A stretch of DNA of 64,000 bases from Prochlorococcus sp. RS04 (GTDB lineage: Bacteria > Cyanobacteriota > Cyanobacteriia > PCC-6307 > Cyanobiaceae). A model generated the notes under the pieces. It was not told where the DNA came from. It made no database searches and saw only the letters and a program-made list of their open reading frames with translations. Location of the stretch: NCBI RefSeq assembly GCF_001989455.1, contig NZ_CP018346.1:1302001-1366000 (forward strand), in the 5' to 3' direction. A program made the position numbers and the translations under genes. Positions 9,097 to 19,886 of the stretch are shown here, one piece after another (position 1 is the stretch's first letter; each line of letters starts with the position of its first letter).

Positions 9097-10494
9097 TTAA
9101 TTTTTATTTAAATAATTTCCGATTTTTAATAAATAATTTTCTTCTAAATAATCTTTGAAAATTTTAAAGTGTTCAATTCTTCTTCTTTTTTCATAATTAT
9201 TTTTTATATTAAATTTGGTGAGATTATCTAAGTAATCTATCCATAATTTTGGTTTATTTTGATTAAATAAATTAATTTTATTTTTCTTGTTTAAATTTTT
9301 TATTTCATGATAAGAAGGAATTGAGGTTGCTAATGAAGATATGTTTAAGCTCAAAGCATCCAAAATTGGTATCCCAAATCCTTCGGAAGAGGATGTTGAA
9401 ATTAAAAGAGAAGTATTTAGAAAAAGCCAAGCTTTTTCAGCTTCGCTTACATAATCTAGTATTAGGATATTTTTATGATTTTTACATAAATCATTTATTT
9501 GATAACAATAATCATTTTTATGCATCTTTCCTGCAATACATAACAAAAAATTTCTATCAGAAAGATTTGATTTTAAAAAATAATTTATAGCATTCTCAAC
9601 CTTTTTTCTCTCAACAATTGACGAATTAAAAAGAACAAAACTCTTTTCTATAGATCTTATAGAAGTTATGTTAAAAGCTTCTTCAAGAAGTTCGATTTCC
9701 AATGAGGGCATAGGATAAATTATGTCATTTTTATTTCTATTAAGATTTTTTTTCTTTAAGTATTTGCCGACGCTTGTTTTGCTTTCTTGAGAAACATATA
9801 GACATGAGCAATTTTTTTGGGCGTCATTTAATCTATTGCTGAAAACCCAACCATTTTCAGGATGACTAGGAATTTTTATGGGAAGCGCATCATGAATTAT
9901 TTGTATTAATTTGTTTTTTTTATTATTTTGTGTTTTTAAGGATAATGGACTGCTTGAAATTATTAGGTCTATATTCTCCTTATCTAAATTTAAAATAGGT
10001 TCTTGGCAAAGAAGTCGCATGCTTCTTAGTCTACATAAATGAAAAATATTTTTTACGGAAATAAAACCTTTTATATTTATTAGATATTTAACTCTACCGT
10101 TTAAATCCCATTTATCTTTAGAAATTTCATTGATTTTGTAAAATTTATATTTAAGAAAATAATTGTTTATAAATAATATAAATAAATTCCTACTTAATTC
10201 CAAGATCAATTTTAATTTATATTTTATGCTGGATTTAAAAAGTTCTCTGTGGTCCTTGCCGATAATAAAAAACTTATAGATTTCACTATAAAAAAGATTT
10301 TCAATTTTTAGGTTAAGATTATTTTTCACATTCCCATCTAAATCAAATCCAGTTATTAAATATATTTCAGCTCCATATTTACTTAATATTGCAATTGAAG
10401 ATTTTATGAAAGATGCAATACCTCTATGCTCTTTATTTTCTAACTCAAGAGCTGTAATGGCTATTCTCTTACCTTTTAGAAAATCTTTTTCCAT
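9097..10494 (-). CDS. Glycosyltransferase, GT4-like
   Basis: A 465-residue cytoplasmic glycosyltransferase, first gene of the minus-strand surface run. The C-terminal half carries the recognisable GT-B donor domain, with FVLFNSSIVERKK opening it and SSSEGFGIPILDALSLN as the donor-binding motif around residues 370-390. The N-terminal half starts KRIAITALELENKEHRGIASFI, like glycosyltransferases that begin with a glycine-rich acceptor loop, but is otherwise divergent and lysine- and asparagine-rich. The substrate is unknown. The divergent gene at 10606 starts 112 bases away, so the spacer must hold both promoters. Confidence 0.85.
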   Translation of the reverse strand: MEKDFLKGKRIAITALELENKEHRGIASFIKSSIAILSKYGAEIYLITGFDLDGNVKNNLNLKIENLFYSEIYKFFIIGKDHRELFKSSIKYKLKLILELSRNLFILFINNYFLKYKFYKINEISKDKWDLNGRVKYLINIKGFISVKNIFHLCRLRSMRLLCQEPILNLDKENIDLIISSSPLSLKTQNNKKNKLIQIIHDALPIKIPSHPENGWVFSNRLNDAQKNCSCLYVSQESKTSVGKYLKKKNLNRNKNDIIYPMPSLEIELLEEAFNITSIRSIEKSFVLFNSSIVERKKVENAINYFLKSNLSDRNFLLCIAGKMHKNDYCYQINDLCKNHKNILILDYVSEAEKAWLFLNTSLLISTSSSEGFGIPILDALSLNISSLATSIPSYHEIKNLNKKNKINLFNQNKPKLWIDYLDNLTKFNIKNNYEKRRRIEHFKIFKDYLEENYLLKIGNYLNKN

Positions 10495-10605
10495 TACTTA
10501 TCAACTTGGTTTGAAATTTTAAGATTAAATTTTTATCTGTTAACAAATGGTAAGAAGTAATATTGATATATTATAAATGAGTTAAGCACTAAATTTCAAA
10601 TATTC

Positions 10606-11763
10606 TTGTTTTCAAATCTGATACATAAGAAAGGTCGTAAATTTTATACCAAATTTGTAAATAAATATGGAATAGCTTATGAGTGTGATTTTTATCCCGA
10701 TCTTTTCGTTTCAGAATCAACACGAATTAACTTTGATGATTATTCAGAGATATCTACGGGAAGTTTAGTTTATGTTATTTCTTCGGCTTTGAAAAGTTGG
10801 TTTCGCGATGTATACCCAATTTTAGTTAAAGAGAAAAAAATTATAATTTTAGTTACTGGTGATTCTGTTGTGAATGCGCCTTTAGGAGCATTGGGCATTA
10901 ATATAAATGAACTCAAAAATTTAAAAGAAGAAGGAGTAATATATCATTGGTTTTGCCAAAACTGTGACGTAGATTTTCAGGATTATGTAACGCCTATTCC
11001 CTTGGGGGTTGATTATCATACACTTCACAGAAAAAACTTTTGGGGAGAAAAAAAGACACACTTTGTTTTTCAAGATATTAATTTAAATCTAATATCTAGA
11101 AAAAGATTTGATGATTTTCATAAAAGAAAATTCAGACTAATTTGTGATATTCATCTTAATAAAGGGAACTTTAATGAAGAACGACAAATTGCATATAAAA
11201 AATCATTAAATGTTAAAAATTCTCTATTTATTAATAAACCTTTCTCTAGGCGAAAGTACTGGCTAATTATGAGAGATGCTCAATATATTATTTCCCCAAG
11301 AGGAAGGGGTTTTGATTGTCACAGAACTTGGGAAGCACTTGTACTTGGAGTTGTTCCAATAATAAAAACATCAGTAAATGATGTCTTGTTTGAAGAGATG
11401 CCTGTTTTAATTGTTGATTCATTTAATGATATAAATAATAATTTATTAAATAAAAATAGGATTTTTAAAAATCAAAATCTTAAAAAAATAACCCTTCAGT
11501 ATTGGGTCAATTTAATTCAAAGAAAAAAAATTATACTTAATCAAAAAATTTATAAAAAATCAAAAAAAAATATTTCAACTAATAAGAGTTACTCACTTTC
11601 AATTTTTAACTATTTCTTCAAAGATTTGGTCTTAATGATTTTAGCAAATCCTGTCATTTTAATTATGATTTTAATGCGATTTATAAGATTATTATTTTAC
11701 CCTTTATTAGTTTTTAAAGAGATCATATTATTAATCTTGACAACGTTGATTGATCTAATTTAG
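10606..11763 (+). CDS. Exostosin-like (GT47-type) glycosyltransferase with C-terminal hydrophobic tail
   Basis: A 385-residue protein whose core motif ISPRGRGFDCHRTWEAL (229-245) followed by VVPII is typical of exostosin/GT47-like transferases. The N-terminal half contains the conserved-looking IPLGVDYHTL (131-140). Two hydrophobic segments (about 340-360 and 363-384) would anchor it in the membrane by its tail, unlike most soluble bacterial glycosyltransferases. No ATG exists in frame before residue 222. The TTG at 10606 is the only usual alternative start that keeps the conserved region, and the ATG at 10577 is out of frame and closes after two codons. It is the only plus-strand gene of the cluster and abuts the tRNA-Arg. 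Confidence 0.78.
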   Translation: MFSNLIHKKGRKFYTKFVNKYGIAYECDFYPDLFVSESTRINFDDYSEISTGSLVYVISSALKSWFRDVYPILVKEKKIIILVTGDSVVNAPLGALGININELKNLKEEGVIYHWFCQNCDVDFQDYVTPIPLGVDYHTLHRKNFWGEKKTHFVFQDINLNLISRKRFDDFHKRKFRLICDIHLNKGNFNEERQIAYKKSLNVKNSLFINKPFSRRKYWLIMRDAQYIISPRGRGFDCHRTWEALVLGVVPIIKTSVNDVLFEEMPVLIVDSFNDINNNLLNKNRIFKNQNLKKITLQYWVNLIQRKKIILNQKIYKKSKKNISTNKSYSLSIFNYFFKDLVLMILANPVILIMILMRFIRLLFYPLLVFKEIILLILTTLIDLI

Positions 11764-11779
11764 TACTTAAATTTTTTTA

Positions 11780-11853
<74 letters not shown>

Positions 11854-11987
11854 ATTTTTTTATTATATCTAAACCTGTAGATCTAAACAATCTTAGTAAA
11901 TCGTTTTAAATATTATTAGTAAAAATTTTCTTTTATTTTCTTTTAACTAGAAAGCACATAAAATTGTAGAGAGTTTTAATTCTAATT

Positions 11988-12671
11988 TTGAGAAAAAGAC
12001 TAACTGAAAAACAAAAAGAAGAAATAGTTAAAAGTTTTAAGTCTGGAATAGCTATTGATGTTTTGTCACAACAATATGATTGTACTAATTCCACAATCAT
12101 AAGAAATCTGAAAAAAAATATTGGCGAATTAAAATATAAAGAATTCTTTAATAAAAATAAATCTTCTACAGAGAAATCCATAACTAATAAGAATCAAACT
12201 AATGATTTTAATAATAAAGATTTAAATAGTGATGATTTAAGCAAATATTCTAATAATCCCAAAGTTTTAAATGAAAATATAACTCCCTCAAATTTTGATC
12301 CAATTGATGCTTTTCTTGAAATTGCTCCTTTAGATTATGAAATTGATAGTTCTTCTAGAAAAGAATTATCTTCGGTTTCTTTATCAGAAGTTGATTTTCC
12401 TAAGGTTGTATATATGGTCGTAGATAAGAAAATTGAGTTAGAGATAAAATTATTAAAAGATTTCCCAGAATGGGACTTTCTACCTCTTAATGATTTGAAT
12501 AGAAAAACTATTCAAATATTTTTTGAGTTAAATCTTGCTAAAAGATCATGTAATAAAGAGCAAAAGGTACTTAAAGTACCAAATACTGATGTTTTTAGAA
12601 TTGCAGCACCTGTTCTACTTAAGAAGGGAATTTCAAGAATTGTTTGTGCTGAAAATTTAATAGCTCTTTGA
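11988..12671 (+). CDS. Helix-turn-helix domain protein, function unknown
   Basis: A 227-residue protein from a TTG start. The first ~50 residues (RLTEKQKEEIVKSFKSGI...STIIRNLKK) form a resolvase/transposase-like helix-turn-helix. The middle (about 60-110) is asparagine- and serine-rich and probably disordered. The C-terminal 100 residues (VYMVVDKKIELEIKLL ... NRKTIQIFFELNLAKRSCNKEQKVLKVPNTDVFRIAAPVLLKKGISRIV) look folded and conserved but I cannot name the domain. It is not a transposase: no catalytic domain is visible. It lies beside the tRNA-Arg at the edge of the glycan cluster and could be a DNA-binding regulator; that is inference. Confidence 0.75.
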   Translation: MRKRLTEKQKEEIVKSFKSGIAIDVLSQQYDCTNSTIIRNLKKNIGELKYKEFFNKNKSSTEKSITNKNQTNDFNNKDLNSDDLSKYSNNPKVLNENITPSNFDPIDAFLEIAPLDYEIDSSSRKELSSVSLSEVDFPKVVYMVVDKKIELEIKLLKDFPEWDFLPLNDLNRKTIQIFFELNLAKRSCNKEQKVLKVPNTDVFRIAAPVLLKKGISRIVCAENLIAL

Positions 12672-12678
12672 TCAATTC

Positions 12679-12897
12679 TTATTCATTATTCATATCGAGA
12701 ACTAGAAAGTTTCCAAAAATAGAACCTAATATAAAACTTGAGCCTACTATAAAACTTATTGGAAGCTCAATAGTTTCGTTGATTAATAAATCAACTTTAC
12801 TTTTGTTTGAACTATTTTGTATCCCAGTAAATAGTGCTAAAAATAAACAAGAGTTGAAAATCGCTGACAAAAATAATTTTTTAAATATGAAGCTCAT
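12679..12897 (-). CDS. Small two-helix membrane protein, LapA/DUF1049-like
   Basis: A 72-residue protein with a hydrophobic segment at about 8-25, a short polar loop (QNSSNKSKVDLLINETIELP) and a second hydrophobic segment at about 47-65. This arrangement resembles the LapA (DUF1049) family of two-helix inner-membrane proteins. The opposite strand is also open here but encodes a less plausible peptide. The gene is convergent with the helix-turn-helix gene (7 bases between stops) and lies downstream of rsmI in the same direction. Confidence 0.68.
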   Translation of the reverse strand: MSFIFKKLFLSAIFNSCLFLALFTGIQNSSNKSKVDLLINETIELPISFIVGSSFILGSIFGNFLVLDMNNE

Positions 12898-12922
12898 TTA
12901 AATTAATCTTTTGATTTAAATT

Positions 12923-13786
12923 TTAAATCATATTATAAATTTCGCTTTTTTTTAATCCATTTTTCTTTGCGAGGTATTTAGAAGCTGCTGAAGAGCTTAA
13001 TCCTGCATTAATTAAATCATTTAAATCTTTTTTTATAATTAATTTATCGTAATTTAAATCTCTTTTCTTATTTATTCCTTTAATTACTATTGTTATTTCT
13101 CCAATAACATCCTTATCTCTAAAGTATTCTATAACTTCATTAATATTATTACCAACATGTTCTTCAAATTTCTTTGTTAATTCTCTGGCTACCATGATTT
13201 CACGTTTTCCACCACAAAATTCAAGTAATTCCTTTAATAATTTCTTTAGTCTCTTGGGTGATTCATAAATTATGGTTGTTTTTTGATTTTTGCTAATTTC
13301 AAAAAGAATTTTATCTCTATCTATTTTCTTTTTAGGAAGAAAGCCTTCAAATATAAAACTAGAGGAGGGCAAACCACTTGAAACAAGTGCAGTTATTGCC
13401 GCACAAGCTCCTGGAACACATATTAAATCAATACCTTCCAATTTTACATTCCTAGCAATATCCTCCCCTGGATCGCAAATTCCTGGCATGCCAGCATCAC
13501 TTACAATTGCAATAGATTTCCCTTCTTTCAGATCATTTATGATTTTTGGAATTTTTATTGAAGAATTATGTTTATTAAAACTAATAAGTTTATTTGAAAT
13601 TTTGAACTTGTTTATTATTTTTCTGGTTTGTCTTGTATCCTCACACGCAACTAAAGAAACATTTCTAAGAATATTTAATGCTCTTTCGGAGATATCATTT
13701 AAATTACCAATCGGCGTGCCAACTATATATAAAATACCGTTTTCTGGTTCTTCTGTTCTATGGGATAATGAAGAATTATTATTCAT
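12923..13786 (-). CDS. rsmI: 16S rRNA (cytidine-1402 2'-O) methyltransferase
   Basis: Methylates the ribose of C1402 in 16S rRNA, tuning decoding at the ribosomal P site. 287 residues, normal for the family. Landmarks are GTPIGNLNDIS (23-33), VACEDTRQT, VSDAGMPGICDPG and the FEGFLPKK segment of the tetrapyrrole-methylase fold that binds S-adenosylmethionine. It starts 3 bases from the divergent cysQ start, so both genes must share or overlap their upstream control. Confidence 0.95.
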   Translation of the reverse strand: MNNNSSLSHRTEEPENGILYIVGTPIGNLNDISERALNILRNVSLVACEDTRQTRKIINKFKISNKLISFNKHNSSIKIPKIINDLKEGKSIAIVSDAGMPGICDPGEDIARNVKLEGIDLICVPGACAAITALVSSGLPSSSFIFEGFLPKKKIDRDKILFEISKNQKTTIIYESPKRLKKLLKELLEFCGGKREIMVARELTKKFEEHVGNNINEVIEYFRDKDVIGEITIVIKGINKKRDLNYDKLIIKKDLNDLINAGLSSSAASKYLAKKNGLKKSEIYNMI

Positions 13787-13789
13787 TTA

Positions 13790-14692
13790 ATGATTAAATT
13801 ACCTCTTGGAGTAGATATTAATAATCTTATCGATGATATAAGAATTTTCAGCTGGCAAGCGGCAGATATTTTGCTTTATTACTCTAAATTGTTAGAAGAC
13901 TCAGACAGTAAAAAAAATATAATCAAAAATAATAATGAATATGATCCTGTTACTTTGGCTGATTTGAAAGTTAATGAATTGATTATTAAAAGAATAAATA
14001 ATAATTATAAAAATATTAACTGGGATATTTTGAGCGAAGAAAATGTAAAAGGTTCTTCAGATATTTTTAATAGTAAGTCAGATTGGATATGGGTTCTTGA
14101 TCCTCTTGATGGTACGAAGGATTTTATCCAAGGGACAGGTAACTATGCAATGCATTTGGCATTAAACTTTAAACAAAAACCATATATTGGGTTTGTTTTA
14201 ATCCCAGAAAAAAATCAATTATGGATTACAGACGGGGGTCAAACATGGTGCGAAAAAAGAGACGGTACAAAATATAAACCAAATCTTTTAAATAATAAGA
14301 ATCTTCAAGAAATGACTTTAGTAACAAGTAAAAATCATGGAAATGAGATTTTGAGAAATTTAATTCAAAAAATTAATTTTCGCAAGGTCGAAATTATGGG
14401 AAGCATTGGCTGCAAAATTGCATCTATAGTTAGAGGAGAAAGTGATATTTATATTTGTCTAAGTTTACAGGGGAAAAGCTCACCAAAAGATTGGGATTTT
14501 GCTGCGCCAGAATCTATTCTGAAAGCAGCTGGAGGAGCAATTACAAATTTAGATAATCAAGAGCTAACGTATGGACAAGCTAGTTTCCAACATGGTGGTA
14601 TTATAGTCGCCACGAGTAATAAGGTTAGTCACGAGAGTATTTGTCTCGAAATAAAGAAAATTATTGAGGATAACGGAATTTATCCTCTTTAG
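13790..14692 (+). CDS. cysQ: 3'(2'),5'-bisphosphate nucleotidase, CysQ type
   Basis: Magnesium-dependent phosphatase of the inositol-monophosphatase fold that removes 3'-phosphoadenosine 5'-phosphate, a by-product of sulfate assimilation. 300 residues. Metal-binding motifs are the acidic pair in LSEENV (81-86), DPLDGTKDF (104-112) and WDFAAPE near residue 233. An inositol-phosphatase activity cannot be excluded by sequence. Convergent with pnp (3 bases between stops). Confidence 0.9.
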   Translation: MIKLPLGVDINNLIDDIRIFSWQAADILLYYSKLLEDSDSKKNIIKNNNEYDPVTLADLKVNELIIKRINNNYKNINWDILSEENVKGSSDIFNSKSDWIWVLDPLDGTKDFIQGTGNYAMHLALNFKQKPYIGFVLIPEKNQLWITDGGQTWCEKRDGTKYKPNLLNNKNLQEMTLVTSKNHGNEILRNLIQKINFRKVEIMGSIGCKIASIVRGESDIYICLSLQGKSSPKDWDFAAPESILKAAGGAITNLDNQELTYGQASFQHGGIIVATSNKVSHESICLEIKKIIEDNGIYPL

Positions 14693-14695
14693 TTT

Positions 14696-16861
14696 TTAAT
14701 TTAGCGGAGCAACTGGAGTAGGAGTTGGTTCTGGATAAGACATTCCATTATTTTGTCCAACACCTCTTAAGGTAAGATTAATTCTTCCTCTGCTATCAAT
14801 TTCTCTAACTCTTACAGTTACTTCATCTCCTTGTCTAACTACGTCTTCGACTCTTTCAACCCTCGCCTCAGATAACTGAGAGATGTGAACCATCCCTTCT
14901 TTGCCTGGCAATATTTCTACGAAAGCACCTATAGGTATTATTCTTGTTACAACTCCAGAGAAGATCTCACCTTCGTGAACCTTGCGTGTTAATCCTTCTA
15001 TTATCTTTTGAGCTTCTTCTGCAGCAGCTCCGTCATGAGAAGCAATAGTGACAATTCCACCATCTTCTATATCTATTTTTGTATTCGTTCTTTCAGTGAT
15101 TCCTTTAATAGTTCTTCCTCCGGGTCCAATAACTGTTCCTATAAGCTCAGGATCAATTCTAAAGCTTAATAATCTTGGGGCATGCGGAGAAAGGGATTCT
15201 TGAGGCTTATCTATTGCAGCTTGCATCTTTTCTAGAATATGTAATCTTGCAGGACGAGCTTTTTTGATCGCATCAGAAATAATAGAGACCGGTAAACCTG
15301 TGATTTTCATATCCATTTGTAAAGCAGTTATACCCTTATCAGTACCTGCAACTTTAAAGTCCATATCTCCAAGAAAGTCTTCAATGCCTTGAATATCTGT
15401 AAGGATTCGTACTTCTTTCCCTTCCTTAATTAAGCCCATTGCAGTACCACTTACTGGAGCTTTTAAAGGAACCCCTGCATCCAATAACGAAAGCGTGCTT
15501 CCGCATACAGAACCCATTGATGTTGATCCGTTGGAACTTAAAACTTCGCTAACTACCCTTAGGACATAAGGGAATGTTTCTTTGCCTGGCAATACCGGGA
15601 TTATTGCCCTCTCTGCTAATGCTCCATGGCCAATTTCCCTTCTCCCAGGAGTTCGCATTGGTCTTGTCTCTCCTACTGAATAAGGAGGGAAATTGTAGTG
15701 ATGTAGATATGTCTTTTCGGTGCTTGGATTTAAGTCATCCATTTCTTGAGCATCACTAGGAGTACCTAATGTGGTTGTAGATAAAACTTGGGTTAAACCT
15801 CTTTGGAATAATGCAGAACCATGAACTCTTTTTGGAAGAATTCCTGCAGAAGCTGATATTTTTCTAACTTCGTCGAGATCTCTTCCATCAACTCTTTTCC
15901 CATCATTTATGATTTGCGACCTCATTAATCTTTTTGTTAATTTTTTAAAGTCGGAACTTAATAACCTATCATTCTCTGAAAGAAGAACTTTTAGTTGGTT
16001 GTCCTCTTTCAAAGAATCAATTTTATCTTGTATCTCAACTTTTATTTTTTCGAGTTCAAGATCTCTTTCTTCCTTTGAAAGATCAAATTTCTTTAAAACT
16101 AACTCAATAGGTTTTGTGCAGTTTTTCTCTAAATAAGTGGGCAAGGTTTTATCTTCTTCAGGAGCAGATGGCTTAATCTGTTTTATTCCTAAATCTTTAA
16201 GTAAATCTTCTTGCGATTTAATAAGTTCAGTAACTGCTTCATAACCAAAATCTATAGCTTCGATAGTATCTTGCTCCGATAACTGGTTAGCTCCCGCCTC
16301 AATCATAACAATGCCTTCAGGTGAACCTGCAACAACAATGTCTAAATCTCCTCTCTCTATTTCTCTATAACTTGGATTTAAGATGAAATCGTCTCCTATA
16401 AGACCAACTCTAACTGCAGCCATTGGCCCGTAAAATGGAATCTCTCCAAGTAAAGTTGCGATTGAAGCTCCTGTAACAGCCAAAACATCTGCTGGAACTC
16501 TTTCATCTAGAGAAAGGCATGATGCGACTATTTGAATCTCATCCCTCATCCATGTGGGGAAAAGTGGCCTCATTGGCCTATCAATTAATCTTGCAATTAA
16601 AGTCGCTCTTTCTGGTGGGCGACCTTCTCTCCTCATGAAACCACCAGGAATTCTTCCGGCAGCATATAGTTTCTCCTCATAGTCGCATATCAGAGGTAGA
16701 AAGTCTGATGGGTCTTTTTTTGCAGTTTTTGTCGCTGTAACTAATAGTGAGGTATCACCACACTCAATCATTACTGATCCACTTGCTTGAGGAGCATATA
16801 GTCCTGTAGTTAGTCGTATCTCTCGTCCGTCAAACGTGATCGACTTATTTTGTCCTTCCAC
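14696..16861 (-). CDS. pnp: Polyribonucleotide nucleotidyltransferase (PNPase)
   Basis: Phosphorolytic 3'-5' exoribonuclease and RNA tailing enzyme, a trimer in the cytoplasm. At 721 residues it has all expected parts: two RNase PH domains (first with [17 protein letters not shown], second with [14 protein letters not shown]), the linking helical domain, a KH domain ([15 protein letters not shown], about 565-580) and an S1 domain ([21 protein letters not shown]). Last gene of the minus-strand housekeeping run that begins at rpmH; 169 bases separate it from rpsN, with no clear terminator seen between them. Confidence 0.98.
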   Translation of the reverse strand: MEGQNKSITFDGREIRLTTGLYAPQASGSVMIECGDTSLLVTATKTAKKDPSDFLPLICDYEEKLYAAGRIPGGFMRREGRPPERATLIARLIDRPMRPLFPTWMRDEIQIVASCLSLDERVPADVLAVTGASIATLLGEIPFYGPMAAVRVGLIGDDFILNPSYREIERGDLDIVVAGSPEGIVMIEAGANQLSEQDTIEAIDFGYEAVTELIKSQEDLLKDLGIKQIKPSAPEEDKTLPTYLEKNCTKPIELVLKKFDLSKEERDLELEKIKVEIQDKIDSLKEDNQLKVLLSENDRLLSSDFKKLTKRLMRSQIINDGKRVDGRDLDEVRKISASAGILPKRVHGSALFQRGLTQVLSTTTLGTPSDAQEMDDLNPSTEKTYLHHYNFPPYSVGETRPMRTPGRREIGHGALAERAIIPVLPGKETFPYVLRVVSEVLSSNGSTSMGSVCGSTLSLLDAGVPLKAPVSGTAMGLIKEGKEVRILTDIQGIEDFLGDMDFKVAGTDKGITALQMDMKITGLPVSIISDAIKKARPARLHILEKMQAAIDKPQESLSPHAPRLLSFRIDPELIGTVIGPGGRTIKGITERTNTKIDIEDGGIVTIASHDGAAAEEAQKIIEGLTRKVHEGEIFSGVVTRIIPIGAFVEILPGKEGMVHISQLSEARVERVEDVVRQGDEVTVRVREIDSRGRINLTLRGVGQNNGMSYPEPTPTPVAPLN

Positions 16862-17030
16862 TTTTTAAATTATAAATCTATACATAATTTATTCTTACAT
16901 TTTATAGGGACATATTGAGTAAATTATTTAGATAAGCTATAAAAATTTTTAAAAATGTCCTAAAAATTAGTTTAATTTCTAAAATAATTATTTTTTTGAG
17001 AAATTAGTGTACTTAAGTTAAAAACTTATA

Positions 17031-17333
17031 CTACCAACTTGATTTAACTACTCCAGGAAGTTCACCGTTATGAGCTCTTTGTCTTAACTGATTCCTGCAA
17101 AGACCAAAATCTCTATATACTCCTCTAGGTTTACCAGTTGCCCAACACCTATTTCTTACTCTATTTGGTGCAGAGTTCCTTGGCAGACCTTGAATCTTTC
17201 TATGAATTTCTAACCTTTCCATTGGATCTTTCGCAGCATTAAATTCATCTAATAATGCTTTCCTTTTTGCAGCATATTTCTTCACAAGTTTTTTGCGTTT
17301 AACTTCTCTCGCAATCATGGACTTTTTCGCCAT
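17031..17333 (-). CDS. rpsN: Ribosomal protein S14
   Basis: Small-subunit protein of the 30S head. 100 residues, the long, zinc-free form: only single cysteines ([25 protein letters not shown]) rather than the paired CxxC motifs of the short form. Rich in lysine and arginine, with the conserved C-terminal [11 protein letters not shown]. It stands alone rather than in the large ribosomal operon. Confidence 0.98.
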   Translation of the reverse strand: MAKKSMIAREVKRKKLVKKYAAKRKALLDEFNAAKDPMERLEIHRKIQGLPRNSAPNRVRNRCWATGKPRGVYRDFGLCRNQLRQRAHNGELPGVVKSSW

Positions 17334-17397
17334 TTAGTCAGAATATTTAAAACTAATTATTATATTAACAGCTGGGAGAACAGTTTTTAAAATTTAT

Positions 17398-18477
17398 TTA
17401 TTGGTTTAATAATCTTTGTACTATTAATAGTTGACTAGTATCTCTGATAATAAGCAGAACGCTTAGTCCAACTAAAAGAAAAAAACTGGACTGAGTAACA
17501 ACCATTTGTACTTTAACTGGAACAGGTTTTCCCCTAAAACCTTCAATTAAAGTGAAAACGAGTTGTCCTCCATCTAACAATGGTAAAGGCAATGAATTAA
17601 GTACTGCTAAATTAATAGAAATTAAAGCCGCAAATAATAATATGCCTTTTCCACCTTGTTGAGATAATTGTGCACCTATTTCAACAATTTTTACTGGCCC
17701 ACTTAATTGTTGGGCTGTTGATGAAAAATTTGTAATTAATCCTTTATAACCTTGTATTGTTTTTACCAAAAGTGATAAAAACTCATTATTAGTGTATTTA
17801 AAAAGTTCAATTATGTTTTTTGTCTTTTTAGTTTCTTTCTTTATATTAGGTTGTAATTGAGCTCCTATTGTACCCTTCCCATCTATATTTTTTGGTACCA
17901 AAGTTAAATCTTTTAGTATCCCATCTCGATTAATTGTTATCGAAATTGGTTTCTCTGATGAATTTTGAATCTCTTTTACTAAAGCAGAAACTGCTTGATC
18001 GCCAACTCCTAAAGCATTGCTTTTAATTTTTAAGATTTTATCCCCTGCTTGTAATCCAGCAATAGAAGCGGCCTTATCCGGCTGAGTAGCCAAAACTAAA
18101 ATACCTGGCTCGGGATCAAACGGAATACCAATAGTTGTTACATTAACAATCAAGATAGTATAGGCAAGAATTAAGTTAGCAAATACTCCAGCGGATATAA
18201 CAATTACTCTTTGTATAACTGGCCTATTTTTTAAAAGATTTGGATCTTTAGGATCAATATTATTTATTTCTTCATCAGGGAAAGAGACAAATCCTCCTAA
18301 GGGAAAGGCTCTAAGTGAATAGGTTATATCTTTATATCTTTTCTGAATTATTGATGGTCCAAAACCAATTGAAAATCCATCAACATAGATACCTTGTAAA
18401 ATTGCTGCAAGAAAATGTCCCATCTCATGAAAAAAAATGAGAAATCCAAGTACTGTTATTGAGGTTAAAACATTCAT
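17398..18477 (-). CDS. rseP: Site-2 membrane metalloprotease, RseP/M50 family
   Basis: Zinc protease that cuts within membrane-spanning segments of anti-sigma factors or signal-peptide remnants. 359 residues. The zinc site HEMGH is at 17-21 in the first membrane helix. A single PDZ domain follows at about 120-200 (GLQAGDKILKIKSNALG). The second metal-ligand motif LPLPLLDGGQ lies near 291-300, then two more membrane helices. Cyanobacterial and plastid members have one PDZ domain, as here. Ten bases separate it from the upstream serS. Confidence 0.94.
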   Translation of the reverse strand: MNVLTSITVLGFLIFFHEMGHFLAAILQGIYVDGFSIGFGPSIIQKRYKDITYSLRAFPLGGFVSFPDEEINNIDPKDPNLLKNRPVIQRVIVISAGVFANLILAYTILIVNVTTIGIPFDPEPGILVLATQPDKAASIAGLQAGDKILKIKSNALGVGDQAVSALVKEIQNSSEKPISITINRDGILKDLTLVPKNIDGKGTIGAQLQPNIKKETKKTKNIIELFKYTNNEFLSLLVKTIQGYKGLITNFSSTAQQLSGPVKIVEIGAQLSQQGGKGILLFAALISINLAVLNSLPLPLLDGGQLVFTLIEGFRGKPVPVKVQMVVTQSSFFLLVGLSVLLIIRDTSQLLIVQRLLNQ

Positions 18478-18486
18478 TTTTTTATA

Positions 18487-19764
18487 CTAAGCAGTTTTTA
18501 AAAAATTTGATCCAAAATATGGAATCAGAGCATCTGGAATCTTAACGCTACCATCTGTTTGTTGGCCATTCTCAAGAATCGCTGCCATTGTTCTTCCAAT
18601 AGCAAGACCACTGCCATTTAAGGTATGTATATATGTATTTTTTTTATCAATTTTTGATCTTATTGATGATCTACGTGCTTGGAAGTCAAGGCAATTACTA
18701 CAACTTGAAATTTCTCTATAGCATTTACTACTGGGAAGCCAAACTTCAAGATCAAAAGTTCTACTAGAAGAAAAACCTAAGTCTCCAGTACAAATATCTA
18801 CTAATCTGTAGGGTAAGTTGAGCTTTTTTAAAATGCTTTCTGCATCAGAAGTAATCTTTTTATGAGCTTCTAAAGATTTACTTGGATCACAAAACCAATA
18901 GAGTTCGACTTTATTAAATTGATGAAGTCTTATTAAACCTTTAGTATCCCTTCCATAACTTCCAGCTTCTCTCCTAAAACATGGACTATATGCAACAAAC
19001 TTAATAGGCAACTGCTTGGGATCAATAAGCTCGTTTCTATGATAAGCAGTTAGTGGAACTTCAGCTGTTGGAGAAAGCCATAGGTCGTCATTAGAACACT
19101 TAAAACTTTCATTTGAAAATTTGGGTAATTGACCAGAACCGGTAAGACTTTCTGAATTTACTAAAGCAGGAGGCATTAATTCTAAATAACCATTTTTAGT
19201 ATGCATGTCGAGCATGAAATTTATTAATGCTCTCTCTAATCTGGCACCATTACCAATAAGTGTAATAAAACGACTTTTTGATATTTTAGTTGATTTGACC
19301 GAGTCAAAAAGATTAAGACTTTCTCCTATTTCCCAGTGAGATTTAAGATTCTCCTTGATAAGTGGGTCTCCCCAAGTTTTAATTTGTACATTATCATTTT
19401 CATCTTTTCCAATAGGAGCATCTTTACTAGGAAAATTCGGTAAATTATAAATCTCATCATTTATTTGTTTATCTAATATTCTTTGCTTTTCTTCTAGTTC
19501 AGAAATTCTGCTTCTGTATTCATTTCCTTTTTTCTTTAAATTATTTACTTCTGGAGAATCATTGTTTTTAGATTTGCTGATTTCTTGACCGATCAATTTA
19601 CTTAATTTTTTACTCTCAGATTGGAGACTGGATATTTCTATATCAATTTCTTTTTTTTGAAGAGTTAATTCTTGTATTGGGAAAATATTAAAAATTTTTC
19701 CTCTCAGGGATAAAATTTCTTCAACTGAAGTTGGATCTTCTCTTATTAATTTTTGATCTAACAC
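18487..19764 (-). CDS. serS: Seryl-tRNA synthetase
   Basis: Class II aminoacyl-tRNA synthetase charging tRNA-Ser, such as the one at 41400. 425 residues. The N-terminal coiled-coil arm (about 30-100, heptads rich in E, K, L) grips the long variable arm of tRNA-Ser. Motif 2 reads [21 protein letters not shown] and motif 3 [16 protein letters not shown]. Normal length, no missing key residues seen. Confidence 0.98.
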   Translation of the reverse strand: MLDQKLIREDPTSVEEILSLRGKIFNIFPIQELTLQKKEIDIEISSLQSESKKLSKLIGQEISKSKNNDSPEVNNLKKKGNEYRSRISELEEKQRILDKQINDEIYNLPNFPSKDAPIGKDENDNVQIKTWGDPLIKENLKSHWEIGESLNLFDSVKSTKISKSRFITLIGNGARLERALINFMLDMHTKNGYLELMPPALVNSESLTGSGQLPKFSNESFKCSNDDLWLSPTAEVPLTAYHRNELIDPKQLPIKFVAYSPCFRREAGSYGRDTKGLIRLHQFNKVELYWFCDPSKSLEAHKKITSDAESILKKLNLPYRLVDICTGDLGFSSSRTFDLEVWLPSSKCYREISSCSNCLDFQARRSSIRSKIDKKNTYIHTLNGSGLAIGRTMAAILENGQQTDGSVKIPDALIPYFGSNFLKTA

Positions 19765-19886
19765 TATTTTTTTTTATACCTTAATTAAAATAGTTAATCT
19801 AAATTCAATATTAGGGATTTTTGACTAAAAATTAACTAAATTAATGATTCCTAACTTACAGAGTATTTAAAGATAATATTTTTTAG

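Noticed and set aside
12668-12901. Plus-strand ORF opposite the small membrane protein
   Set aside because: The minus-strand frame gives a coherent two-helix membrane protein; this one does not.
13290-13790. 166-codon plus-strand ORF opposite rsmI
   Set aside because: It is the antisense shadow of a well-supported methyltransferase.
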